Origin: Stenocarpella maydis
Taxonomy: Eukaryota > Ascomycota > Sordariomycetes > Diaporthales > Diaporthaceae
Length of the DNA: 64,000 nt
Direction of reading: 5' to 3'
Assembly (NCBI GenBank): GCA_002270565.1
Contig: NQMI01000049.1
Coordinates: 227,182-291,181 of the forward strand
The position numbers and the translations under genes were made by a program. The notes under the pieces are model-generated. The model did not search any database. It was not told the origin of the DNA and worked only from the letters and a program-made list of their open reading frames with translations. Of the stretch, positions 11,870 to 20,736 are shown piece by piece. Each line of letters begins with the position of its first letter. Within the stretch, counting starts at the first letter, position 1.

Positions 11870-13013
11870 TTAATAATGCTATAGTGCTTCCTTACTTTAA
11901 TTTCCAGGAAATAAGCCCTCCTCCTAGGGTAAATATATACCTATACATTAATTTTAAGGAGGCCTTATCCCCAGCATAGTTACTATCAGAATAGCCTATA
12001 GGCTTTAGGAGAGAGCTCTACAGGGAGTCTTTAAGGCCCCTAGCAGAATACCTAATAGCAAGATATTAATAGCTATTTAGGTACCTAAATAGGTTCTATG
12101 CAGCTACTAAATGCTGAGATTTAGATGCTTGGAAGGCTCTAGCTAGCTATTGGACTGGGAAGCTAATATTAGGCCTAGTTTAGGTAACTAAATATATAGT
12201 GGTGCTCACTATAGCCTGGAAGCGCTTGTGTTGAATTCGGTTGAGTATGGGCCCTTTGATAGGGCCTAAGTTGATTAAGTTTAGCTGGAGAGGAACTAAG
12301 ATAGGCCTAGAACCCTTTAAATTAAAGGTTCTAATAGCTTCCTTAATATACTAGCTCTAGGAGAGCTATAGGGTTTGATTAGGGCGGTCCCTAATGATTT
12401 GAATACCTAGAAAGAAGCTTGCAGGGCCCCTATCTTCTATAGTATACGCCTTGTGGATTTGGCGTTTTAGGGCCTGAATTTTGGAGATTCCAGGCCCTAT
12501 TATTAGGCAGTTGTTAATATAGGATACTATAAATAGGCCTGATGCCCTGCTATAGAAGATGGTAGAGTCTAAGAGTAGTGGTTTGAAGCCTAGACCTTTC
12601 AAAAGGTTAATAACTATCTATTGCTACTCCCTAGGGGCCTGCTTTAGGCTGTATAGAGCTTTATTTAGCTGAATTATCTACTAAGTAGAGGGGTTATAGC
12701 TAGCTCTAGCTAATAGCTATTGAATTTAGCTACTGGCTTAGGCTATAAATTCTTTAAACCCCTCTGTGAGCTCTATAAAGACCTATTCTTTTAGCATACT
12801 ATTTAGGAAGGTACTTATAAAATCAATCTGCTTGATTTCCCAGTTAAGAATAGCAGCTAGTATTAGTAGTACCCTTTAGGTAGGAGGGCTAGAGGTTAAG
12901 GCGAAAGTCTTAGTAAAATCTACCCCTTCCCTCTATTAGAACCCTCTAACTACTAATCAGGCTTTAAATTTAAAGACCCTATTATTCTCATCCTTTTTCT
13001 CTTATAGGACTAG
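11870..13013 (-). pseudogene. Ty1/Copia reverse transcriptase-RNase H remnant
   Basis: Read on the minus strand from 13013 down, a stop-interrupted frame shows Copia RT in order: VFKFKA..LVVRGF, GVDFTKTFA, ILNWEIKQIDF, FLNSMLKE, LNKALYSLKQAP, LLLDSTIFY, then the catalytic region at 12510-12521. That region reads Y-I-N-N instead of Y-V-D-D, both Asp codons GAC to AAC, followed by FFLGIQIIRD. Continuing down to 11870, the RNase H part keeps RPNISFPVQ, FRYLNS, PIGYSDSNYAGDKAS and GGGLISWK. The element is dead. The neighbouring gag-protease segment (13015-14470) lies in the same orientation. Confidence 0.8.
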
Positions 13014-13014
13014 N

Positions 13015-14470
13015 AAAGAATAGGCTCTTGAGGGGTAGGGATCTTTTTATAGTCCCTAGCTGCTTTCCTATTAAAAGGAGGTAGCACTATCTTTAAGGCG
13101 TTTGTATTACTACTGGGGATGTAGTATATATTATTAGCCTGGGTAGTATAGGTCTCTAGGGCCTGTATTTCCTTCTGAGAGATAAAAAATCCCGTTTTAG
13201 AAGGGTTTAGGTGCATGATTGGTTGCTTATTAGCCTTATATAGGGTATTTCTTGAGAGATAACCCTTAGCACTATAGTGGTGAAGGCTACTAAAGATACT
13301 GATATCCATAGAGGGCACATATAGTGCCTCCTTTAGAATTAGACGCTTGGTTTTGGCTGGGCTTTTAGGGCTAATTACCTGAAATATAGCAGTGCCTTTA
13401 TTTAAGGGGTATACCCTACCCCTACCTGTTTGCAGGTACCTAAAATTGTTGGTTGTTACTAAATTAGTGAATAAAGAATAGCTATTTACTATATGTACTG
13501 TAGAACCAGTATCATATAGTAGGGCAGTAGGCTTTTTAGGCCTAGAAGGCTTAGGGCCCTTCTTGGGGGGCCCTTTTGATTGTAAACCCCTATAGCAGAG
13601 CTTATAGGGGCTTTCTGAGGCTATAGATGAGCTGTCTAAATTACTAGCCTTATTACCCAAAGAATAGCTCTTGCTAGGAGCCGATTCTTTATTACTATAG
13701 GCTGAATAGCCTAATGTATAGGCGTAGTCCCTTGAATTTTTAGGGGGCTTCCCACTGGGTGGTTTAAGCTCTATGGATTTTTTCTTGCTACTGGAGCCCC
13801 TGGATCCCTTATTAAGCTTATTTTCTTTAGCCTTTTTAGGGTTCTGCCCTTTGCTTCTAGTCTTTTTAGGCTTTTTTAAGCCTAAAGACTGATTTTTAGG
13901 CCTCTAAGGGCTTAAGGGAGGTTTCTATTCCCCCTTAGCAACCTGATAGGATGCTAAAGATGGATTTCTAGTCTCTTCTAGTATATCCGCTATAAGGAAC
14001 TATAGATTTAGCCTATTAGTAGGCTGGCCTGTAGCTTTTAGTGTATAGATAGTTCCTCTAAGCCGCTCTACCTACTATAGAAATGCTCTTTCTAAGGAGC
14101 TTAGGTACTGATTTATTAAGTTAGTTAGCTCTATTTAGGCCCTAATAAGCTATAGCCTGGAAATTAAGCTATTAAACTGAGCATTAAATTTCGCTAGATT
14201 TGTACTAAAAGTATATTTTAGGGAGTGAAATTCCCTATATAGCGAATCTCTTTATAGACCCATAAAATGGGAATACTGGTTCTTTAGTAGCTTGTAAGCT
14301 TCTGTAGGGCTTGAGATCCAAGTAATAGCAGCCTGTGGGCTTAAAGATAGGCTATCTCTTAAGAGCATTAAGAGAATAGCCTGATTACTATTACTTAGGC
14401 TATTAGCTATAGAAGGGTCTGCAAGAAATTGGCTATATTATATAGCCTGTAGTATAATAGCTAATGCTTG
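13015..14470 (-). pseudogene. Ty1/Copia gag-protease remnant
   Basis: The minus-strand frame from about 14470 to 13015 reads as Copia Gag with few stops. A helical N-terminal region (SNQAILLMLLRDSL, LLKNQYSHFM) is followed by a Lys/Ser-rich stretch and then the retroviral-type aspartic protease with ALLYDTGSTVHIVNSY (active-site D-T-G) near 13490 and ILKEALYVPSM. The last readable part, ARDYKKIPTPQEP, stops at the N at 13014. Copia elements have integrase between protease and reverse transcriptase; no integrase is present, so either it is deleted or a gap has been closed at the N. An LTR in the opposite orientation abuts this segment at 14471, so it is not that LTR's own body. Confidence 0.75.
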
Positions 14471-15080
14471 TGTTAAACGGAACCGCTCAGCAGGGCGTTG
14501 GCACTTCCTGCAAGGAGTTACCCTAGACTTCTTGTAAGGAGTTACCCTAGACTTCTTGTAAGGAGTTACCCTAGACTTTCTAGCAAGGAGTTACCCTAGA
14601 CTTGCGAGTCAGGCGATTTTCGCTAAGTACGCCCAGTGCGTGCGCGACGCAAGATGAGTTTGGTGGCCGTGAGTCGATTATTTTGGCCTGCATTTGCACC
14701 TTAATTCAGACCTCTGCATTACCCTTATTTCTTACCCAAAAAGTATATAACTTGATGCATTAGATAGCTTGATTTCTGAAGTTTGTATGTACTTAATTTG
14801 GGCATTGCCAGGGCTATGGTTGGCTGGTGGCTTGGAACCAAAGATGGTGTGTTGGAAGGGCGAATTCTCCGGCATTTGCAAATTTGCACCAGAGCCTACC
14901 GCAGCGTGCCCAGGGGTGAGACGAGGTCGGAGGGTATATAAGGAGGGCTTACAGAAGCCCAACTTAATTCAATACAAAGTTGTCCAGACCATTGTCAATC
15001 GTCCCAATTCGCCTCAGAGCACCATACTGCGACCCTGCCGAAACACACACACGCTGAACTGAATGCTATTCTATAGCACA
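14471..15080 (+). repeat. Copia-type LTR, plus orientation (610 bp)
   Basis: Starts TGTTAAACGG and ends ATAGCACA (TG...CA). It is matched, in inverted orientation, by 15833-16394. It contains a promoter-like GGGTATATAAGG near 14932-14943, followed by a leader-like segment, and four copies of a 24-25 bp unit near its left end. It is followed directly by a primer-binding-like site, so this is the 5' LTR of a plus-strand element whose body is only partly present. It is less decayed than its surroundings. Confidence 0.8.
14511..14603 (+). repeat. Tandem 24-bp repeat inside the LTR (4 copies)
   Basis: AAGGAGTTACCCTAGACTT recurs four times at 24-25 bp spacing. The inverted partner LTR has two copies. 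The length difference between the LTRs (610 against 562 bp) is 48 bp, i.e. two units, which suggests repeat-number change in the U3-like part. Confidence 0.9.
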
Positions 15081-15091
15081 AATTCATCAGA

Positions 15092-15106
15092 GGTTATGAG
15101 CCCGGC
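15092..15106 (+). other. Putative half-tRNA primer-binding site
   Basis: Eleven bases after the LTR end the sequence reads GGTTATGAGCCCGGC. This is complementary to the anticodon stem-loop of a eukaryotic initiator tRNA-Met (GCCGGGCTCATAACC, anticodon CAT, from my knowledge of fungal initiator tRNAs). Copia-type elements are known to prime from a tRNA-iMet 5' half cut in the anticodon region. The match is seen; the priming role is inferred. Confidence 0.55.
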
Positions 15107-15419
15107 TCTAGCAGTCAGCGCCCTGAAACAACATTGAATTTAGGCCTTAAACAAGCCTACCTATCTGTACGCTACAGCGCTATTTGCACTGATTAGCGGA
15201 CCAGCCAAAACATCGCTGGTTTGGGCCTGCAACGCTCAGAAACAACTGCAAAAAGAGCAAAAGTTGCTCGCTGGGTGATTTGAACCCACGACCCTCAGCG
15301 CACATTGTGCCACGGACACCATTTCTCACAATTGCAGCTCNTGCAGCCCCCCAGACCTGGAAATAGGTGCTAAAAAGCCCTAATAGGGCTAAATGGCTAT
15401 AGGCGATCTATAGCGAATT

Positions 15420-15824
15420 TGAGCAATTAATTTTGCAAAATACCCTTGAATTTTGGCTATTAAATTAGCTTCCAGAAGGTTGAAAGCCTATAACTAGTTG
15501 ATTAGTCCTATGAGAAAAAAAGGATGAGAATAATAGGGTCTTTAAATTTAAAGCCCGATTAGTAGTTAGAGGGTTCCAATAGAGGAAAGGGGTAGATTTT
15601 ACCGAGACCTTTGCCTCAACCTCTAGCCCTCCTACCTGGAGGGTACTACTAGTACTAGCTGCTATTCTTGACTGGGAAATCAAGCAGATCGATTTTATAG
15701 GTGCCTTCCTAAATAGTATGCTAAAAGAATAGGTCTTTATGGAGCTTCCAGAGGGGTTTAAAGAATTTGCCGCCCAAACCAGTAGCCAAATTCAACGGCT
15801 ATTAGCTAGGGCTGGCTATAACTC
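15420..15824 (+). pseudogene. Second Copia reverse-transcriptase fragment, plus strand
   Basis: Closely similar to the N-terminal RT part of the minus-strand Copia remnant but inverted and less mutated: VFKFKARLVVRGFQ, GVDFTETFAS, ILDWEIKQIDFIGAF, FLNSMLKE, and QRLLARAGYN. It keeps D and W residues lost in the other copy. It breaks off at about 15824, where the sequence runs into the body side of the inverted LTR (15833-16394). Confidence 0.8.
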
Positions 15825-15832
15825 TAATGAAT

Positions 15833-16394
15833 TGTGTTATAGAATAGCATTCAGTTCAGCGTGTGTGTGTTTCGGCAGGGTCGCAGTATGGTGCTCTGAG
15901 GCGAATTAGGATGATTGATAATGGTCTGGACAACTTTGTATTGAATTAAGTTGGGCTTCTGTAAGCCCTCCTTATATACCCTCCGATATTGTCTCACCCG
16001 CGGGCATGCTGCGGTGGGCTCTGGTGTAAGTTTGCAAAAGCTGGAAAATTCACCCTTCCGATATACTACCTTTGGTTTCAAGCAACCAGCCAACCATAGC
16101 CATAGTAATGCCTAAATTAAGTATATATAAACTTTAGAAATCAAGCTATCTAAGGAACTAAGTTATACACTTTTTGGATAAGAAATAAGGGTAATGTAGA
16201 GGTCTGAAATTGAGGTGCAAATGCAGACTAGAATAATCGACTTACGGCTACCAAACTCATCTTGCGTTGCGCATGCACTTGGCGTACTTAGCGAAATTCG
16301 CCTGACTTGCAAGTTTAGGGTAACTCCTTGCATGATGTCTAGGGTAACTCCTTGCACGAAGTGCCAACACCCTGTTGAGCGGTTCCGTTTAACA
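15833..16394 (-). repeat. Copia-type LTR, minus orientation (562 bp)
   Basis: Reverse complement of the 14471-15080 LTR: it begins TGTTAAACGG at 16394 (reading down) and ends ACACA at 15833. Much of the sequence is near-identical, including the CACACACACGCTGAACTGAATGC end and the TATATAAGG promoter-like box. It has two instead of four 24-bp units. The two LTRs face each other over about 750 bp, so they are not the pair of a normal insertion. Confidence 0.8.
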
Positions 16395-16982
16395 TTACTT
16401 AGATTACTAGGGATGTAGTAAGCTAAGTGAGCTAATTGGATTACCTAGATTACTAGATTACTAGTAAGCTAGTAAGCTAGTAAGCTAAGTAAGCAGGCCT
16501 TACTACTAGACTGAAGAGATGAATTATATAAACTTATACTTATTACTAGCAGATAGTATAGCTTAGGACAGCTCTTTAGTAGTTAATCTAAGTATTTACC
16601 TAGGAATAGCTTTAATGGCTTTTAATTACCATTATTATATTACTTAAAATAATTCTACCTTACATATCTCTTAAATATAAACCCGCTTACTAGCTTTATT
16701 AGTCAAGAACTAGCTATAATTATTATACTTATATAATAATTAGATTACTAAAATAGTTATAATTATAAGATATTTAAGATATAATCAATATATATAATTA
16801 CATTAATAGGGAATTCCCTTATGAGATTTATACCATTAAACTATTACAATATAATATTATTAGTATTAATAAATAACTAGGTTATTAGAGTAGGTATTTA
16901 ATAATACTCATTAATATAGCTACTCCTTAATTTAGGTAAAATAAATTATCTCTTTAGGCATTATTAGTTTATAGTTGCTCTT
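16395..16982. other. AT-rich spacer with GTAAGCTA tandem repeat
   Basis: Just outside the minus-oriented LTR is a short tandem array of GATTACTA and AGTAAGCT units (about 16425-16495). The rest is AT-rich sequence with no readable protein. Confidence 0.5.
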
Positions 16983-16987
16983 ATAAC

Positions 16988-17160
16988 TATCATGGGGTTT
17001 AAGGACAAGTTAAAGGAATCCGATTGAATTAATATAGAGTATAGAAGATAAAGAAAAGAGAGATAAAGGGTCCCCATAAGAAGCCCTCAGAAAATATATT
17101 TAAATACTTAAAATCTAGTTATATAAGCTAAATAACCAGCCCTAGGCAATACCTATTATA
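16988..17160 (+). repeat. Left LTR of compact element (173 bp)
   Basis: Direct repeat of 18330-18502. Shared words include GGAATCCGATTGAATTAATA, AAGAAAAGAGAGATAAAG and AACCAGCCCTAGG. This copy carries more A/T substitutions than the right one. Confidence 0.85.
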
Positions 17161-18329
17161 TCACCCCCTAACTAGGGATACTATTTCTATTTGTAATCTA
17201 TATGCTGCCTTAATTAGCAATCTATATCCCTCCTAACCGCTTAGATTAACTAGAAATTCCTGAATTTCCCCTAGATACCGGGTAGCACTATATAATTTTC
17301 ACTTAGCCTGCCTTTATTAGTAATCTGGCTTAATTAGCCTCTTTTAGCAAATTAGACCACTATAGAGCTACTAATAAGGGCTCCTAGTAAAAAGATGAGT
17401 CTCTTTAACTAGTTTCTACCCCATCTAACCTAGATCTAGTATACAAATATAATACTTCCTACTCCTTTTTACTCCCTTTATTAATCATCTTCTATACTCT
17501 CCTATTAACTTGCTATAGTAGCCGCTAAGAATTATATAGCTATTACTTTAGATTTCTTATAATTTCAAGCTATATAACCTAGGTTTTTATATCTAAAGCA
17601 AGAGCTAGGTATAGGTTTTTCTTTTTATTATAGGGAAGCTAAATTTATATTAACCTTTATTAGGTTAGTAGTTAGGAGAGGAGGTTTAAGTTTCATTATA
17701 AGTATACTAGAGAGCTTTTATAATAGGGTATAAAACTCTATATAACCTTCTAGCTAGTTATTAGCTTCTAACCTCTTCTTTATATTCTTATTAAAAGTAG
17801 TAATTAATAGCATTACCTTAGTATCTAAGGGCTAAATATTAGCTTTTACTTTAAAAAGGGTGGAATTAAACTTATAAAGAAATGAGTCTATAAGGCTTAC
17901 TTATTGCATATTAGTTAAGCATTAGCAAGCTTTCTTAATGTTATTTAGGTCCTTATATATAGTCTTTATAGTAGAAATTAAAGAAGCTATATTAAATACT
18001 TTAAAACTTATACTTCTTAAGGCTTTAGCTCGGATTATAAAAACCTGGAAGATATTAACTAGTTTAGATTTATTGAATTTTAATACTAATTAGCTATATA
18101 TATAGTATAATTATATATATTCTAAACTGATTATGTTAGTATCCATAGTAATTTTTGTATATATATTAATCTACTATATTTCTAGGTCTTATAAACTGTA
18201 GAGAGGGAGCATATTAGGTAGGCAAGCGCAGGAAAATTAAGGGAAATTAGATATTTAAGAATAGAAGTTAAGGAAAAGAAAATAAATACTGTTCTGGATT
18301 GGCTAAATAAAGAAGAGAGTCTTTTATAT

Positions 18330-18502
18330 TATTATAGGGTTTAAGGATAAGTTTAAGGAATCCGATTGAATTAATATAGAGTATAAAAGATAAAGAAAAG
18401 AGAGATAAAGTGTCCCCGTAGGGAGCCCTTAGGAAATGTGTCTAAATACTTAGAGTCCGGTTACATAAGCCGGACAACCAGCCCTAGGAAACGCCCATCA
18501 CA
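18330..18502 (+). repeat. Right LTR of compact element (173 bp)
   Basis: Same length as the left LTR with no net indel. It keeps ancestral G/C in places where the left copy has A/T (for example GAGTCCGGTTACATAAGCCGGAC near 18450-18472). Confidence 0.85.
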
Positions 18503-18507
18503 ATAAC

Positions 18508-19925
18508 TACTAATTAGTATTAGCTGGGTTATATATTATAATATAAGTAGTAATTAATGGTTTAATATTTAATAGTTGCTAAGAGTAGGTAGGTATGTAG
18601 GTGTTGCTAGCTGTGGGCTTAAATAAGTAGAAGCCAGGGGCTTAGTCAGCCCCTCACTACTATCACTACTGGCCATTCACCTACTATGGTAACTACTGCT
18701 GGGAACTAGCTATATTTACCTATAGTGGTGACTATCGCCTACTACAGCTATTGCCTACTATTCCTATAATCCATACTATATATATATATTATAATTTTAT
18801 AATTTTATTAGTATATTTATGTTTTATAAGTTACATTAATTGTAATTATTTAAAAATACTTATTTAATATTTTGAAAAATATTGTATATATAATTATTGA
18901 TCTTTCTTAATTTATAAAACTTATAATATACTTTAAAACTTAAATTTAAATTGAAGTTATATATAAAAGTAATAATCCAATATTTTAGAAATATTTCTTT
19001 TTAATTATAAGCTATAACAAATAATATTTATGTTTTAGTTTTTATTTAAGTTTTAATAAATATGAATAATTCATTTATTAATTAATTAATATCATAAATA
19101 TATAAATTTATAATATCTTTATAATTTATGTTTTAAAATTTTAAATCTTAAGAAGTAAAGAATAAAAAAACATATTTATTATAATCTTAAGAATTGATTA
19201 ACTCTTAAAAAACTATTTAACTTTAATAATATAAAGCTTACTTAATAGCTTATTAATAATATTAATATAAGTTACCATAGTTTAAGATTAAGGCCTTTAG
19301 TATAAAATAATTATTTTTAGTTTTATATTAATATAAGGTCTTAGCAAATAGCTAAGACTAGGAAGTAGCTACCCTGCTTTTCTATATAAAGAATGTTTAT
19401 ACTACCTTGCTAAAAATCTTAAACTAAGCTTATTTAAACTAAATTTTCAAGGTTTGATTATAAGTATATAAATAAGCCATAAGTTTTTTTAAAAAAATAA
19501 ATTTTATAAATTTTTCACTTAATTATTTTAAAGATTTATTTTAGACCCTCATAAATAAATTTTTTTAAATATAGCTTATATAAAAATTCAAGAATTCTTA
19601 TAAAAAAGATAACTAAATTATATAAAGTTTAAGCTACTCTAAAATTTGCATTCATTTTAGGCTTAGTTTAAGGGTTTTAGTAGGGTTAGTATAGATTTTT
19701 TATATAGAAAATTGGGGTAATTATATATAATACCTAGTTACTTCCTAATAAATTATTTTAATATAAGTAACTAAATAATTATTATTTAAAGTATATATTA
19801 TAAATATATTATCTGTAATCTGAATTAAATTTTTTATCTCTTAGGGATAAATATTATTTGTTCCTACTAAGAAGAGGAACTTAAAGAATATAACTAGTTT
19901 ATAAAGGAAATAACTATAATGGAGG
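18508..19925. other. AT-rich tail of the RIP block; no feature
   Basis: 18600-18775 is somewhat more GC-rich, with an ACTACTATCACTACT-type degenerate repeat. From 18780 to 19925 the sequence is very AT-rich with no readable frame. The block ends abruptly near 19925. Confidence 0.5.
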
Positions 19926-20736
19926 CGCGACTGCTAGCCACAAACGATAGCCCGTCCGGTCAAAGATCTTAATAATCAATCCGCGTATTGGTTATTCCTC
20001 GCAGTATATAAGAGCCGCACTGTCACAATAACATTTATAATCCTTGTGGGTTGTACGCCCAGCGGCTAGAAACGAAACGCCCGACTGGGAACTGCTCGTA
20101 TCAGACATACACGACTGGTGGGGACGAGACTTCAGACGCATGCGCCAGGATGGTTCATACCACTGTCCGCCTGCGTCTCAGCTAGGCTTCCAGCACAATA
20201 ACCGAAGCACCGCCATCGTCATCTGAAGCCTGTCTGGAATCGAGACGCTGCTTTTCGCGCGCTTGGCAGGCGGAGCGGTGGCAGTGTCCAACATTACTGG
20301 ACGCTGTGAGCGATCATGCCCTGGCCAGCCTTCTCCGGACTGGGCCTCTGGTGGGCGACGTCAACGCTCCCGGATCGACCACAGGCCAAGCGATATCCAG
20401 CCGGACCCTTCGAGCAGCCCGAACCATAACATCCCAGTGCCCCCCGGGCCCCCACACACCCCCTGATCCCGCAATTCACACCCTTTTGCAACCGAGACAG
20501 CTGCACCACGCCTTCTGCCTTCTGCCTTATCCTAAGTACTCGACGAGGCTCTTTGTGACGACTAAGAGCACGGGGCCGACCACACTGGCCCGTTTCGCGT
20601 CTTGGCCTGGTCGCCAGCCACTTGAGCCTCGCCATGAGCCTGCTTCTTCGGCAGCAAGGACGCAGCTAGCCTTCGGTGAGGTGTTCACTACCTTATAAGA
20701 GGATAATAAATAGCATCGTCTCCCGACACGCCCCCA
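19926..20736 (+). promoter_or_regulatory. Upstream region of the Zn2Cys6 gene
   Basis: Normal-GC sequence from the isochore edge to the ATG at 20737. CTTATAAGAGGATAATAAATAG at about 20691-20712 is TATA-like and lies 25-45 bp upstream of the start. Short open frames here have no motif. Confidence 0.4.

Larger units (their letters stand above)
16988..18502 (+). mobile_element. Compact LTR retroelement (TRIM-like) with intact 5-bp target duplication
   Basis: Two 173-bp direct repeats (16988-17160 and 18330-18502) flank 1169 bp. Immediately outside, ATAAC occurs at 16983-16987 and again at 18503-18507, a perfect 5-bp target-site duplication. LTR ends read TAT...ATA (left) and TAT...ACA (right), explained by RIP of TGT...ACA. 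The interior is AT-rich with no recognisable gag or pol. A purine run (AAATAAAGAAGAGAG) lies just left of the right LTR and could be a polypurine tract, which would give plus orientation. I infer a small non-autonomous or internally deleted LTR element, since RIP-mutated. The LTR core resembles fungal Gypsy LTRs as I remember them, which is weak evidence. Confidence 0.75.
9785..19925. other. AT-rich, RIP-type transposon graveyard
   Basis: Composition changes abruptly near 9785 and returns to normal near 19925. Inside, sequence is dominated by TA-rich words and reading frames are riddled with TAA/TAG. Where retrotransposon proteins can still be read, the stops sit where Gln (CAA/CAG) or Trp (TGG) is expected, and reverse-transcriptase aspartates read as Asn (GAC to AAC). 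That C-to-T/G-to-A direction is the signature of repeat-induced point mutation in Pezizomycotina. Identifiable contents are listed separately. Single N bases at 11869, 13014 and 15341 suggest collapsed gaps. Confidence 0.85.

Noticed and set aside
15262..15335. tRNA-like stretch on the minus strand with GGTTCAAATC
   Set aside because: T-stem does not pair properly and the anticodon arm is missing; it lies in retroelement leader sequence beside an N.
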